6,210 nucleotides of DNA, from contig JAUPVH010000033.1 in assembly GCA_030917125.1 (NCBI GenBank), positions 1-6,210 on the forward strand, read 5' to 3'. Shown here in pieces: positions 1 to 5,518 of the stretch; within the stretch, counting starts at the first letter, position 1; every line of letters begins with the position of its first letter. The stretch comes from Patescibacteria group bacterium (lineage in GTDB: Bacteria > Patescibacteriota > Saccharimonadia > CAILAD01 > GCA-016700035). Under the pieces are notes generated by a model that did not search any database, had not been told where the DNA came from, and worked only from the letters and a program-made list of their open reading frames with translations. The translations under genes and the position numbers were made by a program.

Positions 1-2
1 CT

Positions 3-644
3 GCTAAGAAAGCAACAACTCAGTTTTTGGTTCCTGTACTGCGAAAAATTAAAGACCGGATTGAGCTAGAGCACTATATAACTCGTTTAGCTCAGTTAGT
101 ACAAGTAGATACGGCGGTGATAAAAGGCTTAGTTGAGCAAAAAACATCTGCGCCAAAACCGAATACAAAAATAGTACAAGAAACCCCTAGGGCGGCTCCA
201 AAATCGGCTCCAAAAAAGCTCACCAGAGGATCTCGTCTCGAAGAAATGTTCCTTGAGCTACTGATTGCTTTTCCATCTACGCGCATGGCGCTCGAAGATG
301 CGGATTTGAGTGAAATATCCGAAGAGAATCAAGCTTTATTTGAGTACCTTGCTCAACATCCAAGAGTAGGAGAAGCGGGTATCGCAAAAGCCTTGCCAAA
401 CCTGGGAGATCGTGTTAAGATGCTGGGGTTACGGGGTAACCATGAATACTCGGAAATGACCGAGCACGAGAGAGGGCTCGAAGCCTTTACCCAAGTCCAT
501 AATTTATTGAAACACACATATGAGCAAAAAAAGCGGCAACTGCAGCGTGAAATTGCACAGGCGGAAGCCCAGGGCGATATGGAGTTGGCCGCAAAAAAAC
601 TGCATCGTTATCAGGCTATTATGAAGCAGATTGGTGAACTCTAG
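3..644 (+). CDS. dnaG: DNA primase DnaG, C-terminal part (5' end outside window)
   Basis: This is the last 213 residues of a primase, open at the left edge; the reading frame runs through position 3 with no start in the window. Fragment residues 11-35 (PVLRKIKDRIELEHYITRLA and following) match the end of the DnaG RNA-polymerase core, where family members read like 'P.l..i.d..e.e.Yl..la...gv'. Residues 48-76 are a Lys/Pro/Ala-rich linker. Residues 77-213 form a mostly helical C-terminal domain ending in long charged helices (about 155-213), the position of the DnaB-helicase-binding domain in the family. DnaG makes the RNA primers for lagging-strand synthesis at the replication fork. The zinc-binding and TOPRIM catalytic parts lie upstream and cannot be judged. 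A TTG at 27 is in frame but is internal and not a start. rpoD follows 47 nt downstream, the classic dnaG-rpoD order. The call rests on the short core motif plus this context. Confidence 0.85.
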   Translation, partial: AKKATTQFLVPVLRKIKDRIELEHYITRLAQLVQVDTAVIKGLVEQKTSAPKPNTKIVQETPRAAPKSAPKKLTRGSRLEEMFLELLIAFPSTRMALEDADLSEISEENQALFEYLAQHPRVGEAGIAKALPNLGDRVKMLGLRGNHEYSEMTEHERGLEAFTQVHNLLKHTYEQKKRQLQREIAQAEAQGDMELAAKKLHRYQAIMKQIGEL

Positions 645-661
645 CTTCACATTTGCCGAAC

Positions 662-667
662 TATACT
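662..667 (+). promoter_or_regulatory. weak candidate -10 box upstream of rpoD
   Basis: TATACT lies in the dnaG-rpoD spacer and differs from the consensus -10 by one base. Transcription from it would begin near 674, leaving a short leader that still contains the rpoD Shine-Dalgarno site at 677-684. No -35 element stands at the usual distance; TTCACA at 646-651 is only 10 nt away. Internal promoters for rpoD are known in other bacteria, but here the evidence is a single hexamer, so this may be chance. Confidence 0.22.
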
Positions 668-676
668 TACGTAAAG

Positions 677-684
677 AGAAGGAG
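677..684 (+). promoter_or_regulatory. Shine-Dalgarno site deciding the rpoD start
   Basis: AGAAGGAG lies 7 nt before the ATG at 692, close to a perfect anti-Shine-Dalgarno match at ideal spacing. It decides in favour of ATG 692 over the in-frame TTG at 653, which has no such site and would add 13 residues unlike a sigma-factor N-terminus. Confidence 0.9.
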
Positions 685-691
685 CTTCCCT

Positions 692-1813
692 ATGCCCCGC
701 AAGGCAAAAAAACCGGAACCAGTACCACCACCACAAATACCAGAAGAACTTAGGCCAATTGTTGAGCGTCTCTTATCAAAAGGCCGCGAACAGGGCTTTG
801 TAACTCAGCAAGAAATTATGTCCGCTGTACCATCGGCCGAAGAGCAGGTAGAGCTTTTGGATGACCTCTATTCTGCGCTCATCGATCAGGGTGTTGAAGT
901 TGTTGATCAAAAAGACAAGCTAATTTGGCAAACTGAGCCAGAAGAAGATATCGAAAAAGCTGTGAGCGAAGAATACATTAAAGATATCGCTGATGATTCA
1001 GTTCGATTGTATCTCCGTGAAATCGGGAAAATCCCGCTCATTACCGGCGAAGAGGAAGTAGCTCTCGCCAAACGCATCGAGCAGGGCGATAAATCTGCCA
1101 AAGACGCGCTCGCCGAAGCGAATATGCGATTAGTAGTCTCCATCGCTAAAAAATACATCGGTCGAGGTTTGGACCTCTTAGACCTCATTCAAGAGGGTAA
1201 TACCGGCTTGTTGCGCGCTGTTGAAAAGTTTGATTACACCAAAGGCTTTAAGTTTTCTACGTACGCCACTTGGTGGATTAGACAGGCTATTACTCGCGCG
1301 ATTGCCGATCAGGCACGTGTGATTCGAATTCCGGTCCACATGGTAGAAACCATTAATAAACTCATCCGTACCCAACGTCGTCTCACCTCAGAACTTGGTC
1401 GTGAGCCGAGCCCAGAAGAGCTGGCGAAAGAAATGGAAATGGACGTTGAAAAAGTCCTGCACATTCAGAAGATTAGCCAGGATACCACTTCTTTGGACGC
1501 TACAGTTGGTGAAGATGATGACTCGACGCTTTCAGAATTTATTGAAGATCATGATTCGGTGAGTCCAGTTGATGCCGCAACGTATGAGCTCTTAAAGGAG
1601 CATATCGACGAAACCTTGTCACTGTTGACGCCGCGTGAGCAGAAGATTTTGCGTATGCGCTTTGGCTTAGAAGATGGTCGATCGCACACGCTTGAAGAAG
1701 TCGGGCAGGAGTTCGGAGTAACTCGTGAGCGTATTCGCCAGATTGAAGCTAAGGCTCTCGCCAAGCTACGTAAGAACAAAGACTCAAAGAAGCTTAAAGA
1801 CTACATTCAGTAG
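692..1813 (+). CDS. rpoD: primary RNA polymerase sigma factor RpoD (sigma-70/SigA)
   Basis: The 373-residue protein directs RNA polymerase to housekeeping promoters. After a Lys/Pro-rich start, residues about 17-75 look like region 1.1, the autoinhibitory domain of primary sigma factors. Region 1.2 is about 101-135 (DDSVRLYLREIGKIPLITGE). Region 2 spans about 136-210, with the family signature DLIQEGNTGLLRAVEKF at 164-180 and the -10 recognition helix at 188-204. In that helix W194, W195, Q198 and T201 correspond to E. coli W433, W434, Q437 and T440. Region 3 is about 211-300 and includes an acidic region 3.2 finger (DATVGEDDDSTLSEF). Region 4 is about 305-373, with the -35-binding helix-turn-helix at 332-360; R345, E346 and Q350 correspond to E. 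coli R584, E585 and Q589. There is no long insert between regions 1.2 and 2, so the length is like Bacillus SigA and not E. coli RpoD. Every DNA-reading residue checked is conserved, so consensus TATAAT promoters are expected. It is probably cotranscribed with dnaG and ends before a strong terminator. Confidence 0.97.
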   Translation: MPRKAKKPEPVPPPQIPEELRPIVERLLSKGREQGFVTQQEIMSAVPSAEEQVELLDDLYSALIDQGVEVVDQKDKLIWQTEPEEDIEKAVSEEYIKDIADDSVRLYLREIGKIPLITGEEEVALAKRIEQGDKSAKDALAEANMRLVVSIAKKYIGRGLDLLDLIQEGNTGLLRAVEKFDYTKGFKFSTYATWWIRQAITRAIADQARVIRIPVHMVETINKLIRTQRRLTSELGREPSPEELAKEMEMDVEKVLHIQKISQDTTSLDATVGEDDDSTLSEFIEDHDSVSPVDAATYELLKEHIDETLSLLTPREQKILRMRFGLEDGRSHTLEEVGQEFGVTRERIRQIEAKALAKLRKNKDSKKLKDYIQ

Positions 1814-1834
1814 ATAGATAAAAATGTAAAAATT

Positions 1835-1864
1835 AAACCGCCTGAATATTTTCAGGCGGTTTTT
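1835..1864. terminator. bidirectional intrinsic terminator between rpoD and the minus-strand gene
   Basis: A 9-bp stem CCGCCTGAA/TTCAGGCGG (1838-1846 with 1851-1859) closes a TATT loop. Three A-T pairs (1835-1837 with 1860-1862) extend it to 12 bp. On the plus strand it runs into TTTTT, ending transcription 24 nt past the rpoD stop. Read on the minus strand, the same stem is followed by TTTAATTTTTACATTTT, so it can also end the convergent gene, whose stop is about 22 nt away. Confidence 0.93.
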
Positions 1865-1884
1865 GGTATTCGAGCACAGGCGCT

Positions 1885-2229
1885 CTATTGCTGTCGGGGG
1901 TCGGGCAGGGTTGGTGGGTCAGACTCTTCATTATTAGGGTCGGGTCCGCTTTGCCGCTGCTCACGAGCCTTTTCGACACCCTCACGGCCAGCTTGCTGAT
2001 AGTGCTCGGCAATCGGCGAGCTAGGCTCAGGGGGTTTTACCTGTCCGCTTTGCACTCGCTCCTGGGCTGCTTGCAGTGCGGCTCGTGCCGCGTCGGCTGG
2101 CCTAGGAGAATCAGAAATTTCAGATTGTGCCGCCATGGCGCGCAGGCCTTCTTGGTAGGCCGCTATTTTTTCTGGGTCAACTTCATTGCTGCCGCGAATA
2201 TCTTTATCGATTTCTGATTGTTCTGCCAT
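1885..2229 (-). CDS. small acidic Pro/Gln-rich protein of unknown function
   Basis: I do not recognise this 114-residue protein. It has 13 Gln, 13 Pro and 22 acidic against 13 Lys/Arg residues, and no Cys, Trp or Phe. It has no membrane segment or signal peptide, so it is probably cytoplasmic and largely disordered. Two Ala/Gln/Glu-rich stretches (about 44-62 and 73-93) could be short amphipathic helices; the last 20 residues are Pro/Asp/Asn-rich. The open frame extends upstream to 2349 but would then overlap polA by 70 nt. ATG 2229 is chosen because an extended -10 box ends 6 nt before it and the hydrophilic composition starts there. Three facts support a real gene: it fills the rpoD-polA gap, it has a promoter at one end, and it has a terminator serving its strand at the other. 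The plus-strand frame across the same bases has no such support. Function is open: it could be a lineage-specific binding or adaptor peptide. Confidence 0.66.
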   Translation of the reverse strand: MAEQSEIDKDIRGSNEVDPEKIAAYQEGLRAMAAQSEISDSPRPADAARAALQAAQERVQSGQVKPPEPSSPIAEHYQQAGREGVEKAREQRQSGPDPNNEESDPPTLPDPRQQ

Positions 2230-2235
2230 ACGGTC

Positions 2236-2241
2236 ATTATC
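2236..2241 (-). promoter_or_regulatory. extended -10 promoter for the minus-strand small gene, leaderless
   Basis: On the minus strand the sequence reads TGCGATAATGACCGT directly before the ATG at 2229. GATAAT is one base from consensus and is preceded by TGC, an extended -10 (TGn). If the last T is at -7, transcription begins exactly at the A of the ATG. No Shine-Dalgarno site lies between. At 17-bp spacing the -35 hexamer is TGGTTT, a poor match, which fits reliance on the extended -10. Confidence 0.6.
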
Positions 2242-2266
2242 GCACCCATATCTTGAAAAAACCAGG

Positions 2267-2272
2267 TATAAT
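2267..2272 (+). promoter_or_regulatory. consensus -10 box for polA, leaderless or one-base leader
   Basis: A perfect TATAAT ends 7 nt before the polA ATG at 2280, so the predicted transcript starts at 2279 or 2280. GGAG at 2275-2278 is only 1 nt from the ATG, too close to act as a Shine-Dalgarno site. No -35 is seen at normal spacing (ACCCAT at 17 bp). TTGAAA at 2253-2258 resembles a -35 but is only 8 nt from the -10. Confidence 0.65.
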
Positions 2273-2279
2273 CTGGAGT

Positions 2280-5042
2280 ATGGTAAAAACTCGTTCGCGC
2301 ATTGCAATTTTTGACGGTCACGCACTGCTACACCGCGGCTTTCATGCAATTCCGTATCTTTCTACGAAGGAAGGAACACCAACCAATGGCGTGTATGGCT
2401 TTACTATGATGTTATTGAACGCGATTCGCGAGCTGCAACCTGAGTATGTGGTGGTTGCCTGGGATATGCCCGGCAAGACCTTTCGTCATGACATGTACAA
2501 GGACTATAAGGGTACACGTAAAGAAACCGATGCTGATCTGGTGCCACAATTTGATGTTACCCGTAATCTTTTAGACGTGTTCGAGATTCCGGTGATTGGC
2601 GTTGAAGGATATGAGGCTGATGATGTAATTGGTACGCTTGCCGCCCAGCACAAAGATACTCATGACGTGGTGATCGTGACGGGGGACATGGACGAATTGC
2701 AGCTGGTGGATGAGCATGTACGTGTCTACACCTTGCGTCGTGGTTTTTCGGACACGGTGTTATATGATGCCAAGGCAGTTGAGAATCGCTATGGGGTGAA
2801 TCCAGTAGAGTTTTTGGTAACGAAGGCGTTGAAGGGTGATTCGAGTGATAATATTCCGGGCGTGAAGGGTATTGGCGAAAAGACCGCTACAGATTTAGTA
2901 CAAAAGTATAAGACGCTCGATGGTATTTATGCCAACCTGGATGAGCTGAAACCGGCAGTTCGTAAAAAACTCGAGGAAGGTAAAGAGGAGGCGTATCATT
3001 CTCTGGAGCTATCACGCATCGTTTGCGATGTAGACTTTGAGTTTGATTTAGAGAAAGCCCGATTGCACCGGTTCAATCGCGATAAAGTCGTGCAGCTTTT
3101 TACTGAGCTAGAGTTTAGATCGTTGATTGCTAAGCTTCCAAAAAATCAGCAGGAAGAAGCCCAGCAACCAAATCTTTTTGATGAAATTTATGGTGTTGAG
3201 CAGCAACCGCAAAAGCTCTTGCGTGATCATTTAAAGACAGCAAAGTACGAAATTGTACAAAATCATGATGCGCTTGAAAAGCTCGCCAAAGCCCTGAGTA
3301 CACAGAAATTTTTTGCCTTCGATACTGAAAAAACTGGCTTAAATGTAATGACGGCAAACCTGGTTGGGATGAGTTTTTCATGGGAGGAAGGTGAAGGCTA
3401 CTACGTACCGGTGGGGCATACCGCTGGCGAGCAGCTGAGCGTAGAGACAGTCTTAGATGTGCTCGGCCCGATATTAGAGAGTTCAGACATAGGTAAGGTG
3501 GGGCATAACATAAAGTATGACTATCAGATTATGAGGCGCGCTGGAGTCGAACTACGAGGGATAGAGTTTGACACAATGATTGCTGCATTTCTCATCGCTC
3601 CTGTTGGGCGGGCTCAAACGCTTTCGGGCTTGGCGCTGTCAGAGCTCGGCATTGAGATGATTGAGATTACCGAGCTGATAGGTCCGAAGGGCAAGGGGCA
3701 AAAGACGTTTGCTGAAACGGATATAGCTGAAGCTGGCCAATACGCCGCTGAGGATGCAGATATTACCTGGCGCTTGCATGAGGTGTTGAAGCCTCGCTTG
3801 GCGGAAATCGGTAAACTTACAGAGGTGGGTAAAACGTTGGAGTGGCCCCTCATACCTGTCCTGGGCGATGTTGAGCTGATGGGTGTGAAATTAGATGTTG
3901 ATTTTCTCGCGAAGTTTTCGGAGAAGCTTACAAAACGACTTGGTGAGGTGCAAAAGCAGATTTGGGATTACTCGGAAGGCGAGTTTAATATTGCTTCCAC
4001 CCAACAGCTTAAGTCGGTGTTGTTTGATAAGCTCAAAATTGAGCACAGTGATCTGAAGAAAGGGAAAACTGGCATTTCCACGGCAGCTACGGAGCTGGAG
4101 AAGTTGCGCGGAAGGCACCCAATTATCGAGCTAATTTTTGAATATCGTGAGATTACAAAACTCAAAAGCACCTATGTGGACGCCTTGCCGCTACTGGTTA
4201 ACGAGGAAGATGGGCGTATTCATACCAGCTATAATCAGACAATTGCCCAAACTGGCCGACTTTCCAGTAGTGATCCAAACCTACAGAACATTCCGGTGCG
4301 CACTCCTTTGGGGCATGAAATTCGTAAGGCTTTTGTGGCGGATAAGGGCAAGATATTGGTGGCGGCAGACTACAGTCAAATCGAATTGCGCCTAGCAGCT
4401 GCCATGGCGGGTGATACGCAAATGATTGAAGACTTTAAGTCTGGTATTGATATCCACACGCTCACTGCCGCTCAAATGCACGGCGTGAAGCCGGAAGAGG
4501 TTACCAAGGAGCAGCGTTATGGCGCCAAAACCATCAATTTTGGCGTGTTGTATGGCATGAATACGCACGGGCTCTCGGTTGCAACGGGGATGAGCTATGA
4601 GGATAGTAAGGCTTTTATCGATCGTTATTTTGAGCTTCGGCGTGGAGTTGCCGACTACATTAAACGTATTAAAAAGCAGGCTCATGACGACGGCTATACC
4701 GAAACTTTATATGGCAGACGTCGTCCATGTCCGGATGTAAAATCGAGTAACTTTATTGTTCGCTCTGCTGCAGAAAGGCAAGCTGTGAACATGCCCCTTC
4801 AGGGTACAGCGGCCGATATGATGAAATTAGCGATGATTCAGTTGGCACCAAAACTCACTACACTTAAGGGGTCGGCACAGATGATTTTACAGATTCACGA
4901 CGAACTGATCGTGGAATGCGATGCACACTTGCAAGATGAAGTTACCAAGATAATGAAAGATACTATGGAGGGGGTGATTGAGCTTGCGGTACCAATTGTG
5001 GTGGAAGTAGAAACTGGAAAGGATTGGGGTGAGCTCGATTAA
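2280..5042 (+). CDS. polA: DNA polymerase I with 5' nuclease, proofreading and polymerase domains
   Basis: This complete 920-residue Pol I removes RNA primers and fills gaps during lagging-strand maturation and excision repair. The 5' nuclease domain (1-290) has D12, the acidic cluster YEADD (111-115), TGDMDEL (134-140), and GDSSDNIPG with the helix-hairpin-helix clamp (186-200). A Gln-rich linker follows. The 3'-5' exonuclease domain (about 320-510) keeps all catalytic motifs: D348/E350 in FDTE, D414 in NIKYD, and Y488/D492 in YAAED, so proofreading should be active. The polymerase domain has motif A DYSQIELR (D697), motif B R746/K750/F754/Y758 in RYGAKTINFGVLYGM, and motif C HDE (873-875). 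F754 at the sugar-discriminating position is the E. coli-type residue. The frame is open back to 2127, but those 51 residues are unlike any Pol I and lie under the minus-strand gene. ATG 2280 gives the normal family N-terminus and follows a TATAAT box. The stop overlaps the downstream HAD gene by 14 nt. Confidence 0.98.
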   Translation: MVKTRSRIAIFDGHALLHRGFHAIPYLSTKEGTPTNGVYGFTMMLLNAIRELQPEYVVVAWDMPGKTFRHDMYKDYKGTRKETDADLVPQFDVTRNLLDVFEIPVIGVEGYEADDVIGTLAAQHKDTHDVVIVTGDMDELQLVDEHVRVYTLRRGFSDTVLYDAKAVENRYGVNPVEFLVTKALKGDSSDNIPGVKGIGEKTATDLVQKYKTLDGIYANLDELKPAVRKKLEEGKEEAYHSLELSRIVCDVDFEFDLEKARLHRFNRDKVVQLFTELEFRSLIAKLPKNQQEEAQQPNLFDEIYGVEQQPQKLLRDHLKTAKYEIVQNHDALEKLAKALSTQKFFAFDTEKTGLNVMTANLVGMSFSWEEGEGYYVPVGHTAGEQLSVETVLDVLGPILESSDIGKVGHNIKYDYQIMRRAGVELRGIEFDTMIAAFLIAPVGRAQTLSGLALSELGIEMIEITELIGPKGKGQKTFAETDIAEAGQYAAEDADITWRLHEVLKPRLAEIGKLTEVGKTLEWPLIPVLGDVELMGVKLDVDFLAKFSEKLTKRLGEVQKQIWDYSEGEFNIASTQQLKSVLFDKLKIEHSDLKKGKTGISTAATELEKLRGRHPIIELIFEYREITKLKSTYVDALPLLVNEEDGRIHTSYNQTIAQTGRLSSSDPNLQNIPVRTPLGHEIRKAFVADKGKILVAADYSQIELRLAAAMAGDTQMIEDFKSGIDIHTLTAAQMHGVKPEEVTKEQRYGAKTINFGVLYGMNTHGLSVATGMSYEDSKAFIDRYFELRRGVADYIKRIKKQAHDDGYTETLYGRRRPCPDVKSSNFIVRSAAERQAVNMPLQGTAADMMKLAMIQLAPKLTTLKGSAQMILQIHDELIVECDAHLQDEVTKIMKDTMEGVIELAVPIVVEVETGKDWGELD
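5016..5023 (+). promoter_or_regulatory. Shine-Dalgarno site inside the 3' end of polA, for the HAD gene
   Basis: GGAAAGGA lies within polA coding sequence, 5 nt before the GTG at 5029. It supports this GTG as the start of the overlapping gene and suggests translational coupling to polA. Confidence 0.7.
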
Positions 5043-5478
5043 AGCTCCGGCTTGGGCTGTGTTTGATTTTCTGGGAGTAATCGTGCCCCTGGGAGTGCGT
5101 TCTGGGCTCAGTTATATGGGTGTACATACAAAACATTCGGTTGATCCTGAGATGATTAATCTGATGCGTGAGCTACAATCTCAAGGTATCGCATTGGCTT
5201 TAGCTTCAAATAGTGGTAAGCCGTGGATAGAGTCGGTATGGAAAAAAATCGAGGACGCTCCAAAGATTGATAAGATTATTACTCCTGAGATGGGTGCCGC
5301 TAAGCCGGCCGCTGCCTATTTTAGTCATGTAATTGAAGAGCTCAAATCTAAGCCAGAAGAGATTTTCTTCGTAGACGATCGCCAAGCTAATTGCATCGGC
5401 GCAGAAGGGGCTGGCATTCGGACCATGTGGTACCAAGGGGATATTGCAACGTTGCGTGATGAGCTAAATCTCGCCTGA
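5029..5478 (+). CDS. small HAD-fold hydrolase-like protein lacking a full cap
   Basis: The 149-residue cytosolic protein has the haloacid dehalogenase-like core. Motif I is VFDFLGVIVP with D13 as the expected nucleophile, motif II is LASNSG (S60), the motif III lysine is K92 in GAAKP, and motif IV is FFVDDRQAN with D116/D117. The usual second aspartate of motif I (DxD), the general acid/base of HAD phosphatases, is replaced by L15. Haloacid dehalogenases and YihX-like members also vary at this position, so activity is not excluded but phosphatase chemistry is doubtful. Only about 44 residues separate motifs I and II, roughly half of what members with a helical cap have, so the cap is reduced or absent. 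The C-terminal half (GAAKP...VDDR...GAEGAGIRTMWY) resembles subfamily IA. The GTG start is backed by a Shine-Dalgarno site, and the gene overlaps polA by 14 nt in another frame, implying cotranscription. The substrate is unknown; a role tied to DNA repair is only a guess from the polA and mutM neighbours. Confidence 0.85.
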   Translation: MSSIKAPAWAVFDFLGVIVPLGVRSGLSYMGVHTKHSVDPEMINLMRELQSQGIALALASNSGKPWIESVWKKIEDAPKIDKIITPEMGAAKPAAAYFSHVIEELKSKPEEIFFVDDRQANCIGAEGAGIRTMWYQGDIATLRDELNLA

Positions 5479-5506
5479 CCTATCAGATATACCTCTCGGT
5501 TAACTG

Positions 5507-5512
5507 TATAAT
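5507..5512 (+). promoter_or_regulatory. consensus -10 box for mutM, leaderless
   Basis: A perfect TATAAT in the 40-nt HAD-mutM spacer ends 6 nt before the ATG at 5519, placing predicted +1 exactly on the A of the start codon. The start is certain because the catalytic N-terminal proline must follow it. The only G-run (5515-5517) is 1 nt from the ATG, too close for a Shine-Dalgarno site. The 17-bp-spaced hexamer CAGATA does not resemble a -35. Confidence 0.65.
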
Positions 5513-5518
5513 GTGGGT

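Noticed and set aside
653..691. TTG start for rpoD
   Set aside because: The strong Shine-Dalgarno site at 677-684 points to ATG 692, and the added 13 residues are not sigma-like.
1888..2217. Plus-strand open frame opposite the small gene
   Set aside because: No Shine-Dalgarno site or promoter was seen for it, and its Leu/Arg/Cys-rich translation looks like an antisense shadow of the better-supported minus-strand gene.
2253..2258. TTGAAA as a -35 box for polA
   Set aside because: It lies only 8 nt from the TATAAT box, far short of the 16-18 nt required.
2262..2276. CCAG...CTGG inverted repeat around the polA -10 as an operator
   Set aside because: It has only 4-bp arms and no second copy in the window, so it is easily chance.
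2127..2279. Upstream extension of the polA reading frame by 51 codons
   Set aside because: The added residues do not resemble any Pol I N-terminus, lie opposite the minus-strand gene, and would cross the TATAAT box; the family N-terminus begins at ATG 2280.
2230..2349. Extension of the minus-strand gene by 40 codons into polA
   Set aside because: The added residues differ sharply in composition (Cys, Tyr and Phe present) and would overlap polA; the extended -10 immediately precedes ATG 2229.
5476..5511. Alternative genetic code with TGA read as glycine, as in some Patescibacteria
   Set aside because: None of the long genes read here contains an in-frame TGA, and the HAD domain ends naturally at its TGA; reading through would add only 11 residues, so the standard bacterial code fits. 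This single case is weak evidence.
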